NCBI GenBank assembly: GCA_026770025.1
Contig: JAMXDE010000003.1
Location: forward strand, 372,001-436,000
Direction: 5' to 3'
Length of the DNA stretch: 64,000 nucleotides
Origin: Craspedostauros australis
Lineage: Eukaryota > Bacillariophyta > Bacillariophyceae > Mastogloiales > Achnanthaceae
Shown: piece by piece, positions 1 to 11,300 of the stretch
How positions within the stretch are numbered: position 1 is the stretch's first letter
Layout: each line of letters begins with the position of its first letter
Translations under genes and position numbers: made by a program
Notes under the pieces: generated by a model
Databases searched by the model: none
Seen by the model: only the letters and a program-made list of their open reading frames with translations
Told to the model about the DNA's origin: nothing

Positions 1-22
1 CAGTACATCGCCCACAACCGTC

Positions 23-1744
23 ATGGGTCCTTGCGACATGGAATCGTTGGACACTCAGCACCGACAGGTCTCTCTGTCCCCGTCATCGTCATCGTCGTCA
101 GCTTCTTCAGCAGTCCAGCGCGGAGATGAATGGCACTCACAACCGATCTCTCACACAAGCACATCACAACAGCCATGCACTGACCATTGCGTCTCGGAAG
201 GTTTCGCCTTGAAATGCAAAATGTGCGGGTGCTGGAGCAAGTTGCCGCAAAGTTCCAACCGACGCGAAAACGATGGAAGCAACACTGAGAGTGCAGCAAC
301 GCATGGCTCCGACAATGGCACCATGCAACCCAAACCGCGCTGCGTGACTTTCGCTGCGACGCACACGGCATATATTGTTCCGCGCTATGTCATCTCGCAA
401 TCGATGGAAGACAGCGCGAGTACGCATGTGGATGTCAATGATACTGTCGCTCACCCACAGCACCAACGTGGAAACGAAGCATCTGTACCCTCCAGCAACA
501 ACGACTCATCCGTCTTGGCACAACCGCAACAACAGACAAGTGTGGCATCGTCATCATCAACTGATCAACAGCATACTTGTCCCACTACAAACACTGTCAG
601 CAGCACAGAACAGGGGAACAAGGTCGCATTGCAGCGCACCAAGACAACACGGCCTAGCAAGACTGCAAGCAAGGGGAAGAGGGGACGCAGAGGCCTGCCT
701 ATCAACGGCTTCTGGTGGACATCATCCGAGATCGCCCAACACATCAACTTCAACCGCATTCTCGTGCGCCATCTTGACGCTGTGGCCCATGACGAAGACA
801 AGGTGCGTCAGGCGCTCAGTCTGGGCATCCGATCGTCGAAGCATCAGCTCATGCGCGCCAGACGCATCAGGCACGTCCGCAGGGCCGTCCTGCAGGAAGT
901 CAAGCGCCAACGAACCGACCACGAAGAGTCGCAACGCCTATCGCAAGAGCAGTTCTCACAGGAGCAGCTCCAGTACACGGACGAAGACGGTTGTCTCATA
1001 GCCGAGGGCCTCTTCGACGACCTCTTTCACGATCATCACAACATGACCTTCGATGATGATGACAATGGTGATGATGATGGTATCTCTGAGGCAGATCCTA
1101 GCTCGGATCCCTCCTTGTCCGACATCTACTGCGATTCACCAACCCTGCGCTCGGGACAAAGCTCCCTGTCACCGGCCTCCGCAGCAGTGTCCTTCGAAGA
1201 TGTGCTCCCAAACAACTCCGTGGGGCACAGCACCTGCGACTGCTGCTGTCACGAGATCCAGGCCAGCATGGTGGATGGCAGCCCCAACGAGGTCATCGAC
1301 ACGTCTGCGATGGAGTACAACTTTGACGCCATCGCGGAGGCTAGTCGGAAGTACAGCTACAGACTTCCCGTAACCAAGACAGTGCCATCATCCACGATTC
1401 CTTCACCACCATGTTCGCAAACCGAGGTACGGATGCTGGACTCGCCATCTCGCAAACGTCAACGACCCCGCACGACCAACACCACATGCAACGGCAACAA
1501 CGACAATGGCAACAAGAAGCTGCGCCACCACAGCGCTCCAACGATGATCGACCTCACCACCCAGCTCCCCGTTTCTCCCATCAACGCGCCCAATGCACGA
1601 CTGATCTCATCGTCGCCATCTCCATCGTTGACGCTGCCCGCATCAGCAGCTCTGGAGCCTCCGCTCACACCCTCGCGAAGCCTCCTCGTGACAGACCCGG
1701 CTCCGTCATTCTCGCTGAAGCGATCGTCACCGACGCAGCGATGA
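23..1744 (+). CDS. Unrecognised Ser/Gln-rich, probably nuclear protein (573 aa, possibly 5'-partial)
   Basis: An open frame runs from an ATG 22 bases into the window to a TGA. No in-frame stop precedes the ATG, so the true start may lie outside the window. The first ~200 residues are Ser/Gln/Thr-rich low complexity. Residues ~205-305 are the most protein-like part: a Lys/Arg patch (KGKRGRRG), then PINGFWWTSSEIAQHINFNR and a basic helical stretch (RRIRHVRRAVLQEVKR). An Asp-rich segment follows at ~330-365, and a second basic cluster (SRKRQRPR) at ~476 resembles a nuclear localisation signal. The architecture (basic block, acidic block, phosphorylatable SP/TP tail) suggests a nuclear regulatory protein, but I recognise no family and assign no function. 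Confidence 0.65.
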   Translation: MGPCDMESLDTQHRQVSLSPSSSSSSASSAVQRGDEWHSQPISHTSTSQQPCTDHCVSEGFALKCKMCGCWSKLPQSSNRRENDGSNTESAATHGSDNGTMQPKPRCVTFAATHTAYIVPRYVISQSMEDSASTHVDVNDTVAHPQHQRGNEASVPSSNNDSSVLAQPQQQTSVASSSSTDQQHTCPTTNTVSSTEQGNKVALQRTKTTRPSKTASKGKRGRRGLPINGFWWTSSEIAQHINFNRILVRHLDAVAHDEDKVRQALSLGIRSSKHQLMRARRIRHVRRAVLQEVKRQRTDHEESQRLSQEQFSQEQLQYTDEDGCLIAEGLFDDLFHDHHNMTFDDDDNGDDDGISEADPSSDPSLSDIYCDSPTLRSGQSSLSPASAAVSFEDVLPNNSVGHSTCDCCCHEIQASMVDGSPNEVIDTSAMEYNFDAIAEASRKYSYRLPVTKTVPSSTIPSPPCSQTEVRMLDSPSRKRQRPRTTNTTCNGNNDNGNKKLRHHSAPTMIDLTTQLPVSPINAPNARLISSSPSPSLTLPASAALEPPLTPSRSLLVTDPAPSFSLKRSSPTQR

Positions 1745-2190
1745 AGGTATTGCACGTGGATGTTGATGTCGGTGGCATATTTTCGGAGCGTCGTCTCCGT
1801 TCGGGTTTTGGCATTCATTCTCGTATAATACAATGCAATGGCGTAGTACATTACTGTCATGGCAAAGACAATGCTGAGTTGCGGCGCGGAAGAACAACAC
1901 TCAACTATGCTGTTGGCTCTTCTGTACGTAGATAAACCCTTTCTCTCTAGAGACCACGGCATGGCTCACAGAACATGTGTCACGATCCCACCTTCCAAGT
2001 TGCCTCCTTGTCTTCTTCTGCTCTCGCCACGCAGGTGTGGAGGTTGATGTTGCCTCTTGTTCATTTCACATCATCGTGATTGCAATCTATTCTATTCTGC
2101 TCTATTGTGTTCTGTTCTATCCTATCACATGTACACTTGTGTCTGCTCTGTATGAAGGCGACACCGCACGCACTCTGCTCTGTGCATTGC
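1745..2190. other. Convergent intergenic region
   Basis: This is the 3' junction between a plus-strand and a minus-strand gene. It holds pyrimidine-rich, low-complexity sequence (2085-2130) and no reading frame I would defend. Confidence 0.6.
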
Positions 2191-3996
2191 TCACGACTCT
2201 CGTTGCCGTTCTTGTTCCAACAACCTCAAGATGGAGTCTGGAGGTACATCGTGTTCTGGATGTTGACCAACAAAGCCATAGAACTGATTGGCCCAAGCAT
2301 GATTGCGATCAAAGATGGGACCGCAATTGGCGTGCGTGAATGTCATTTCCGCAAACGCCGCCTCCAACGTTGTCGATGTGGGATAGACGAAGTAATCCAT
2401 GCGCACGTACGGGAATGAGGCAACCTCCACATTGGCACGTCGCACCAGACGCTGCGTGACATTCAACAGATGATCCAACATGGCAGGTCGTTCGATGTCG
2501 CGGGACGTTGGAACGCTGCGATCTCCATCAAATGGAATGGGGACTTCCAACCATGTGCGTGGTGTGCGCGCGTTGCGTGTCAACTTCCTGTCACCGTCAA
2601 ATCGATTACCGTAAACAACGATCAGCATGGGTCGGCCATGGAACGTGTGGATCTTGTAATCCAACATTGCCGACGTCGTCGTTGTCGTCGTAGCTAGTGT
2701 TGTTGCCGTCGACATCGATGGGGATGCTGGTGTCACATCCAACCGTTCCTCCAGAACGCACCGTCTTGGAATGTTATCGTATTGGCCTTCCTTGTACTTG
2801 ATCCCGTAATTGGTCTGCAAATACTTGCGACAGAGACGTTGCAAGAACCTCGCGAGCGATTCTGTAGATTTGCGCTGCAGGCATGGTTTCTTGAGACACT
2901 GGACGGATTCCTCTTGCAAGGAGATCGAGGATATGCAGCCCGAGGTGTGCGCCGCTTTCATGAGGAATTGGGAAGACGGAAAGCCTCGCAATACGTCGTC
3001 GGAGAGCGCCGAAATGTTGGTGCGCACAATGTTGGCGTACTCCTGCGCGATGCGGAGATCTGGTGCGATCGATGCCACCCAATGCTTGATGGCATGCTTG
3101 TCGACCAACGGCGCGAATCGGTATCCAGGTTTGTTGTGCGCCTTGCAAAAGTCAGAGAAGGTCGGCGGAGTTGGTGGTGCTGGTTGTGATTCTGATGATA
3201 ATGTTGATGATGATTCGAGCTGCTCCTTCGTCCGTGGTCTTGGCCGAATATCATCCAAAGTTGGAAGGTATAGCTGATGAGGCAACTGCAGCCGCGTGCT
3301 CATCTGATCCTGCAGTTGCTGCTTCGGTGCAGATCCTGGATTGTTCTGACCATGTGCGACGTGTGTCGTCGCTTTTGCTGGCAGAGATGCCGACGCCGAC
3401 GCCGAAGCACTGTTGGGTTCATCTACTGCCGCTGTCTGTGCTGTATCTGCAGCATGAGTAGCTCGATTCGCAATTGTAGCTGTCGTCGTAACGCTAGTAG
3501 CAACGCTGGCAACTTGACTATCTCCTTCCAACTCCTTCCTACGAGTATTCGGACGCATTGATATCGAATTCGACCCACGCTTGGCTTCGGCATTGTTCGA
3601 CGCAGCGGTCGTAGTGGCAGTGCCACTCTTGCCCAGATTGGCATCGCCACTCATAATCGTAGCCTTGGCATCAACCATGCCACCCTCTGCGACTGAAGTT
3701 GTGGCTGTTGACGCATCGGTCATTGAGACGACGCCTGGAACAGCAGGCTGCCATCTTGTCCACACAATGATGACAAACGACATGCACAGCAGAAGCGACA
3801 CCGGTCGCATACGTTTCCGCTTTGCTGCCACCTGCCTCGGCGTGGTAGCTGGTCCCATTCTATCATATTCTCCGTCGCTGTTGGTCACTGCGTCGCCATG
3901 GGAGAAGGAATGGCTCAATCCGTTGCAAACCCTTCGATGGATGTGTTGCAATCGACCCAGCCATCGCGATGTGTCATCTTTCCGTATCTTCACCAT
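2191..3996 (-). CDS. Type II membrane protein with TupA-like ATP-grasp domain (601 aa)
   Basis: The frame opens 10 codons further out with GTG; the first ATG, at 3996, is taken as the start. Residues ~66-80 (SLLLCMSFVIIVWT) form one hydrophobic segment after a basic N-terminus, the pattern of a Golgi-type signal anchor. A Ser/Thr/Ala-rich stem of ~200 residues follows. The C-terminal ~280 residues resemble the ATP-grasp TupA family: a PRRCVLEERL strand, DYKIHTFHGRPMLIVVYGNR, then VRMDYFVYP and an AEMTFTH metal/ATP-site-like strand. TupA-like proteins are found with polysaccharide and teichuronopeptide synthesis in bacteria and as glycan-pathway proteins in algae, so a lumenal role in glycan assembly is inferred. 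Substrate unknown. The gene is divergent from the next gene. Confidence 0.7.
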   Translation of the reverse strand: MVKIRKDDTSRWLGRLQHIHRRVCNGLSHSFSHGDAVTNSDGEYDRMGPATTPRQVAAKRKRMRPVSLLLCMSFVIIVWTRWQPAVPGVVSMTDASTATTSVAEGGMVDAKATIMSGDANLGKSGTATTTAASNNAEAKRGSNSISMRPNTRRKELEGDSQVASVATSVTTTATIANRATHAADTAQTAAVDEPNSASASASASLPAKATTHVAHGQNNPGSAPKQQLQDQMSTRLQLPHQLYLPTLDDIRPRPRTKEQLESSSTLSSESQPAPPTPPTFSDFCKAHNKPGYRFAPLVDKHAIKHWVASIAPDLRIAQEYANIVRTNISALSDDVLRGFPSSQFLMKAAHTSGCISSISLQEESVQCLKKPCLQRKSTESLARFLQRLCRKYLQTNYGIKYKEGQYDNIPRRCVLEERLDVTPASPSMSTATTLATTTTTTSAMLDYKIHTFHGRPMLIVVYGNRFDGDRKLTRNARTPRTWLEVPIPFDGDRSVPTSRDIERPAMLDHLLNVTQRLVRRANVEVASFPYVRMDYFVYPTSTTLEAAFAEMTFTHANCGPIFDRNHAWANQFYGFVGQHPEHDVPPDSILRLLEQERQRES

Positions 3997-4817
3997 TTTC
4001 GCACTGTTGCATTCGTGCCGACACACAGCGTTCTATGAGATGGAAGATGGTGTGATTCGAGCTAGAGTGCTCGTGTGTGGATTCCAGAAGATTGGTATTG
4101 CCAAGGGCGCGGTGTCGATAACGATCTCAATGGAGTGTGGATAGGTACAGCTGCTATACTAATACAATCTATGGCACGAACAGGTACAACGGCACATCAT
4201 CTTGTTGGTGGTGATGGCCGTGATGGCCGTGATGGCCGTGTTGTTGGTGGTCCTGTCGTGTCTCCCCTCGAGTTTGGCGAAGGACGGTTTGGCTTCTGTT
4301 TCAGTCGTGGATGTGGCACGGCCGTGACGTCACGCTACCATAGAACAAATGACCAACAACGTGTAATTTTGCATTGTGGTGGAAGATGTGTGACGAACGA
4401 GATCGTCAGGGTTGTGGATCTGGGTTTGGTGTTGGCAATTATGAGGCAGTCTCCAGGTGGTGTCTCTGCAGTGAGCAAACCGAAGACCCAACCGCATCAT
4501 CAGCCACCAAGAGGTCCAGCGACTGCTGGACGCGAAAGCTTCCTCCAAAGGATGAGCCTGTGATGTGTTGAACCATACATGCCATGCAACTACATCCTAT
4601 ACTCGTACAAGATCAGCCCGAAAGAACCGAATGACAACACGACGGATCGCAGCCAAGCAACCGCTGATACCAATCGATACCGCTCTCGCAAGAATCCTCA
4701 CAGAGACAAGAACGGACAGCGAACCGAGGAGACTGGACAGAACCGGACTTCGCAATCCCAGCGCTCTCGCTTTGCACACTCGAGACCTCATCGATACGAG
4801 TCGCTCAAGCTCCAACA
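3997..4817. promoter_or_regulatory. Divergent intergenic/promoter region with 9-bp tandem repeat
   Basis: This region lies between two divergently oriented genes and must hold both promoters. GATGGCCGT is repeated three times head to tail at 4213-4239. Overlapping short frames here have no protein-like character and look like leader sequence. No clear TATA box is seen. Confidence 0.45.
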
Positions 4818-6305
4818 ATGACGACCCCATCCGCAGATTCATCGGTATCCACCGCAACGTCCACTGTGACTGCATCTTCGCAGCTTTTCTTTGTGTCTCC
4901 GGCGTGCTGCTCCAGGCACGCGATCAACGTTGGCAGCGCTGGGGGCAATGCCGCCAATACCAATGCCGCTCCAGCGATGACAGCATCGACGGCCGAAAGA
5001 GAACAGGTCGACGTGGAGGACCCCAGCAGAAGATCGCAAATGGGAATCAAGGCGACAACAAACGGCGCCCGCGACGCACAGAAGCATGGTCCACGATCTA
5101 CCGTCGACGGGGCATCCCGATCGCGTGAGAAAGCACCAGCATCGTCAGCATCGTCACAACCAGGGCAGAACGGGCGCAGCAATCCACCGCTGCCGCTCAC
5201 CGTCCAGCCCAACATGAACAGCACATCGAACGTCCTCATGCATTTTCAGCTGTCCGACTTGGCGAGCCGTTCCAAGACGAATCTTTACCTCGCCCTCGTT
5301 TGCCTCGGAGTCTGCGCCATCAATATTGTCCTCATCTTTCTCAACTTCGCCGAGTATCATATTCCCGAGTGGCATGGACACCCGTTGATGGTCTCCCATC
5401 ATACCTTTCACATCATCGAATTCTGGTCCGTCTTCGTCTACGCCTTGGCGGACGTCGGTGCGCTGTTGACGACGCCCAAAACCATGCTCAACATCTACAG
5501 CAAGCCGTTGGTGCTCAAGCTGCTGCTGTTTTGCAACATCGTCGCGTCCTTCGTTCCGGCGGTGCTCATCACGTTGGACACGGACTACTTTGAACGGTTT
5601 GCCCATGAATTGGAGTACATCAACGAGTTTACGCTCTCCTTCATCATGCTCATCCTTCTCACGTCGTTGTTGCGGCAAACCAGAGACGAGAATGACGCAA
5701 TGATTGCAGCTGCTGCTGTCGCCGCGGCTGCGCCAGTAACGTCGTCGTCATCATCATCATCATCATCATCATCGCCGGCACCATCATCTACGGTATCGAA
5801 CGACAAATCATCCAGCATCATGGCCCTGCTGGCATGCGGCGTGGCACTGACGACCTTCGTGGTGTACAACTTCTCCAGGGAGGAGTACGCGCATTACTGG
5901 GAATTCACGTTCAACATCATCACCTCCATGGTCACCTTCTGGTTCTGCATGGACAATCGCTTCGTCGCGGAGATGGAGATTGGTCAGATCCTGTACGGCC
6001 AGCACAAGAACTGCAACCTCTGCCAGACGCACTTCACGGACTACCAGGTCACGCGCCAAACCAGCGTGCGGTGGATGTCGCTGTACGGTGCCGCCGATCC
6101 CGTCGCGACAGCACCAGATCCGTCGACCTCACCTCCTGGATACTCCACCACCACGACGACTACCACATTGCTGACGCCGATGCGTGACGGTTGCGACACG
6201 CCGTCTCCTTACAGAAGCATCGTCGGCGTGAAAGATGAACGAAGTCCGCTGTTGCCTACGTATGCCGAAGAAGCGGAGGAGGAAGAGGAGGCATCGAGCA
6301 TTTGA
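4818..6305 (+). CDS. Multi-pass membrane protein, unknown function (495 aa)
   Basis: The ATG at 4818 follows a CAACA-type context. Residues 1-140 are Ser/Ala-rich and probably cytosolic. Hydrophobic segments follow at about 155-176 (LYLALVCLGVCAINIVLIFL), 195-217, 230-252, 270-285, 333-351 and 361-378. A Ser tract at ~309-319, encoded by a TCA/TCG run at 5741-5775, forms the loop between the fourth and fifth. The soluble tail begins with a paired-cysteine motif (HKNCNLCQTHF, ~397-407) that could bind metal. The C-terminus ends in Glu-rich sequence. The hydrophobic core looks conserved in character, but I cannot name the family; six-segment integral membrane protein is all I claim. Confidence 0.7.
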   Translation: MTTPSADSSVSTATSTVTASSQLFFVSPACCSRHAINVGSAGGNAANTNAAPAMTASTAEREQVDVEDPSRRSQMGIKATTNGARDAQKHGPRSTVDGASRSREKAPASSASSQPGQNGRSNPPLPLTVQPNMNSTSNVLMHFQLSDLASRSKTNLYLALVCLGVCAINIVLIFLNFAEYHIPEWHGHPLMVSHHTFHIIEFWSVFVYALADVGALLTTPKTMLNIYSKPLVLKLLLFCNIVASFVPAVLITLDTDYFERFAHELEYINEFTLSFIMLILLTSLLRQTRDENDAMIAAAAVAAAAPVTSSSSSSSSSSSPAPSSTVSNDKSSSIMALLACGVALTTFVVYNFSREEYAHYWEFTFNIITSMVTFWFCMDNRFVAEMEIGQILYGQHKNCNLCQTHFTDYQVTRQTSVRWMSLYGAADPVATAPDPSTSPPGYSTTTTTTTLLTPMRDGCDTPSPYRSIVGVKDERSPLLPTYAEEAEEEEEASSI

Positions 6306-8342
6306 TCCAGAGCAGAAGTGAAGGATGCAAGTGACGAAGCATGCAAGTGCGATCAATGTTCATTGTAGTTACTCTTTGGAGGGGAATACATGCAAGCTGC
6401 GTATTGCTGAGATGCATGCCGGTGCTGGTCGAGAGTCTTCATCTGTGTCTATTGCGAGAGCATTGATTGGTGCTCACATCATTCCACTCGCAAAGGTAGC
6501 TCATTTCCCCGCCATTCAGCGGCCATCCAACCTCAGCCTTGTGAATACAGTGGAGCATGCATGTAGCAAATACTCGTTCACTTACGTGTGTTGAGATTGT
6601 GGCTGTACATATACATATTATAACAGTCAAATAGAGACATCAACGTCACACGTTCAAGGCTCATTCATCATGATGCTCGAAGGTACGAGCGGAGTCAAGA
6701 AGACGCGGACTCCGCTTACTCGCATTATTATTGGCAGCAACCGAACAATAACAAGCAGGAGACGGACATGCATCCACAAGACCGAAACGGCTACGAGCCA
6801 GGTCAAAACCAAGAGGCCGAACGTCGGCCATCTAGGCGTACGCTTCCTCAAGAGCAACGACCAATTGTCTCTACCCCGGAGATGCTGCCAGGTTGAGGAA
6901 TCGACAGCTGTCGAACTCTCACGGCGCGGGATGTGGAACCACGCAAGACAGGAATATCGATCATTCAATCATCATCATTACCAAGCCTTCGCAGGCGGTG
7001 TTCCATTCCCCTGATGCCAAGATTCATGACCCTCCTCCAGAGAGCAGGCACGAGAATGGCTACTTGAAAGTGCGCTGGAATGCAAGATGAGAACACGCGG
7101 CTGCTCAACCACTGCTTCGAAGTTGTGGGAACAAATAGCCAACCGCATTGGTGGGAGTCAAGGTTCGAGATTGTTGCGGCGGACCGTAACGGCCGTCACT
7201 GGCAGACAGTGGAACATGAGAAGACGAAGATTCGCCGACAGCATCAGTGATGCCTGGAGTGATTGGATCGTCCCTTGAAGCATTCTCCTGGCGTAGCATC
7301 CCGCGGCATAGTATCCGAATTCTCGTGGCGTAGCGTGGAGTAGTCAGTCCCCCGGTTGATCGTGTTCATCGTGTTCATCGTGTTCATCATGTTCCTGTTT
7401 CAATGCAACTGCGCAAGAGGCAGTGGTTGACCATCTTCCTGCTGCTTTGAATTTGCATATGCAGAGCACACGTGATGCCAGATCTGCTCTGGATCTACCT
7501 GAGTGCTTCACTATGCTCTTGTTGTCGATGAAGTTGATGGAACACTTGCGCTCTTCACATGTTCCAACCAAAGCAGACAGCTCAGATTCAGCCATACAAT
7601 TGTTCCAGCACCATCGCCTCTCGTCATGTTTGGCTTCTCCGTACGTATTATTATGTATTATATCTCCTGATCCTTTTGAATGTGATATCTCTCTGCATGT
7701 CTGGTGGTGCCGGCAGATCGGGGTAACTGACTGACTTCATATATGCATACACACGTAACGCTCTACCGCAGGGCTCATCTTTCATACAGAGTCCTCTCGT
7801 GCCACCCGCCTCTCATCCATTCTTTCTCTCTTTGTGCATGTAGCGGGTACGACTGGTCGTGAATATAAAATCCGACCGATGACTTTCGCCGACAAGTTCG
7901 CGAAATCAACAGAGAAGAAGAACCAAGAATGACGTGAAGAGTTGGACACCATTGTGCACGGTTTCAGTCATGGATTCTCCGTTGCATTGGTTGGGCACAT
8001 CTCCATCCCATGGAGAAAAGGAATCGGGCGTTGTCCTCTTGATTGATCCCCCTGTCATCCGATCTGTCTTGTCCTGTCTTGTCCTGTTTGGTTACGCCAG
8101 GTGCAAATCCAAGGAGTCAAGGGAGCCGCCCTGAGGAGCCGCAAAGATGACATCCTGCCTCCTCCAAGAGATCGGATCAGAGAGAAAACTCACTCAACTT
8201 CTTCCTCGAGCTATGAGAGTATTGGTACGAGCATTGGTACGAGTATGAGCACTGAGAGTACTCTCAAGAGTACCCGTGCTACCACTGATTGGAAGATCTC
8301 CAAATGTCAGCAGAATCGAGACAGACGAGTGCCACAACATAC
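6306..8342. other. Intergenic region without supported gene
   Basis: About 2 kb with only short, unprotein-like frames. GTGTTCATC is repeated three times in tandem at 7362-7388. A direct repeat of GAGTATTGGTACGAGCATTG type lies near 8216-8245. No RNA gene was recognised. Confidence 0.5.
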
Positions 8343-11300
8343 GACCCCATTCAGGGTACAATCGTACGATCCTGCCGATTTTTTATCGGACAACATTACT
8401 TTATTAGCACACGGTGTAGCTTGTTGTCGCATAGGCTTAGATATTTTTAGCTAGCTTCTACGACACAAATACCTGGCTGACTTGTCCTCATCGTGGACGA
8501 AAATGATGACGTCATTGACGGTCAATGTCAGACTGCGATGGTATCGAACGGTGTGGATGGCGATGTTTTGGCAGATTCGGCGCCGCGTTGATTCCTCGCG
8601 TCGTTTTGGATTTGGCTTGGTGAGGGATTGCCTCCTTTGTTCGTGTTGTGTCATGGAGCACGGCGATGGTGGTGGCATCCCTACATGTCCACTTCCACGT
8701 CCACAACAATAGCAACACTTGCGAATACTACACAACATAATAATATATATTGTAATACAATATGGTGGAATGGAGCACAGTGACTTCTCCTTTGGTCTGC
8801 AAAATAGAATTTGATTTAAAACTTGATAGCATTGTTTGTAAAAACAAAGTCCTGCGAAACCTGCTTTGCTTCCCATGGACATGAGACAACATGGTCATCT
8901 ACTGAGCTGTTGGCATGGTGCAGAAAGAGACTGGTGGTGGAAGTGTTGTTTTCCGTGTTGCTTCTTGTGTTGTGATTCGAGTGCGTGCAGGTTCATTGAC
9001 ACTGAAACAAAAAGCCAAGAGGAGAACAGATGAACAACAGACAGAAGCCAATGCTGGCTGTTGGAAACGACTAGCAGAGAGGAGGTCCAAACACGTGGGC
9101 AGGGAATAGACCTGAAGTGAGGACAAGGCTGTACTATCCGTTCATGACCTAGACAATATAATACATCGTTTCTTGTTTTCAGTTTCAGTTCTTTTCATTT
9201 TTGACAACAACATCTGTGAACAATACCACTTTCTTTACATCTTTCGAAAGCTGTTGAGCACAGCTTTCCAATGAATATGTCTAAGTTTTATGTTTCTTAC
9301 TGCCATCTTATTGCTAATCAAGCCTGAAGTACTTGTGACCTAGTTCTGCACCATGGGACTGAAGTGAAACTGTTCGGCAAGGCTCAAACTGTGAGGCTGG
9401 CAACGTCAAATCCGTTTTTTCCACATCACACTCGCTGAAACTGCTGTTGTACTTTGCTTTCAGCAATTCCTTGCTTTCCTCTTCCAAGGTTGTCATCTCC
9501 TCTTGTGTCCTTTACATCTTTATCACCTCCTTCCTTCAAGCATGCATGGGTGTGGCAACATCATCACTTGTGATGTTCATCTTCATTTTGTCTTGGCTTT
9601 GCAACATCGCACCTTCCGCAAACTCAAACAATCATGGAGCTCACAATTTCATCGCACTCACAAAAATCATCATAGTTGCACGATCACTGCACCCATACTA
9701 CCATGGTGCCATCTCCAAAACACACACCCAAGCCACCACTGCACCCTCAATCTTCCAGCCCCCACAAGGAAGCAACAGCAACACCCAAATTGCATCCTGC
9801 TTCCAATCCTCCACAATTCCAAGCAGAGAGCATGCTTGCATATGACATCGGTCACCCATACGTTGTATTTTTCCATGAGTCTCTCATGTCTCCAATCAAC
9901 AATGACAGCAAAGATTGAACAGCACATCTGCCACCAATGCCCACCTACTGTGATTTCTTGGAGAGTGGTCCACCCAACAGCCCACCAATCCATGAGGTAG
10001 TGTCAACAGGGATGTGTGGTCTTCCTACAACAGCTCATCAAATCTACCCCAGCAGACTTCTCCATCTGACCACACCAATTCCATGAGCCAACAATGCACA
10101 GTGCTTTCCTCCAGGTTGAGCAACAGCAGCATTGAACGCAACTGCTCAACATGGGTCAAGCCAACTATTTGCCACATGGATCAATCAGCAATGGCAAGGC
10201 ACTTTGCCTCAGCCAGGAGAGATCCTTCATTCAGTGCCAGTCCAGCTCTGTATGGATCAAGCATCAGCAAGCAGCCCAACCAAGTTTGCCAGCCCATCTC
10301 TGTTGCAATCAACCATTGATAGAAGCGCAGATGACAATGCATCTGCTGCATCTGCTCCCCAAGGGGCTGGATCTGCATCTCAACATCATCCAGGGAACCA
10401 CATATAACATCAACATGAGACAAAGCCAGCACTTCAGTATGTGCCACTACCTGTGAGTGCACGCAACTGCGCGTCCAGCCCATCCGCAATGTGGAAATGA
10501 ACATTGACACTATCCTGGAAATCTTTTTTCCAGTTTCACTACTGGAGAAGATCCAATTCCACACCAACAGCCATCTTTGCAACATCAAATCGATGGCAAC
10601 TGCCATCACTGCCCCTGAGCTGTACATCTTCTTTGCCATGTACTACTAAATGGGATTCTTCTGAGCTCCAGCAAAATTGACTACTGGAGAGCTGCCTCAA
10701 TCTCTGTTCCAACTCATCTACTCATGACATACATGTCCAGAGCAAGATATGAAATGGTATGGAAGCATATGCACTTCACTGCATTGCCAACCTTGGACAA
10801 AGTGTCTGAATTGTTGGTGGAGACTACAGCTGAACCACCAGAAGCTGAGGATGACATGAGCCCCATGGACTTTGTTCCAGCTTGGGAATGGAATGCATCA
10901 GGAGTGTCAGAAGGATTGCCACCAGAAGCTGAGGAGCATGCTGCTGGTAGCCCACAGATCCCAAGCAGGGAGGCAAGAGCATCCACACTATCACAACAGA
11001 AACCATCCTCCAACTATCATCCAGCAATACAAATGGATCGTTCATGGTATGCCAAGGTTCAGCCCCTTCTCATTCACACCAACAGTGTGTCGAAGCGGCT
11101 GTGTCTGAAACCTGGCTATGCGTGCGCCATAGATGAGATGATGGTTCAATTCAAGGGAAGATCTGCACAGATGCATCGCATGCAGCAGAAGCCAATCAAG
11201 GAAGGCTACAAATTCTATTCCCTTTGTTGCTCAGCCTCGGGGTTCATGTTCCATGTGCTGCCATCGGGGCGCCTGGACAAAACCACCAGGATCAACAACA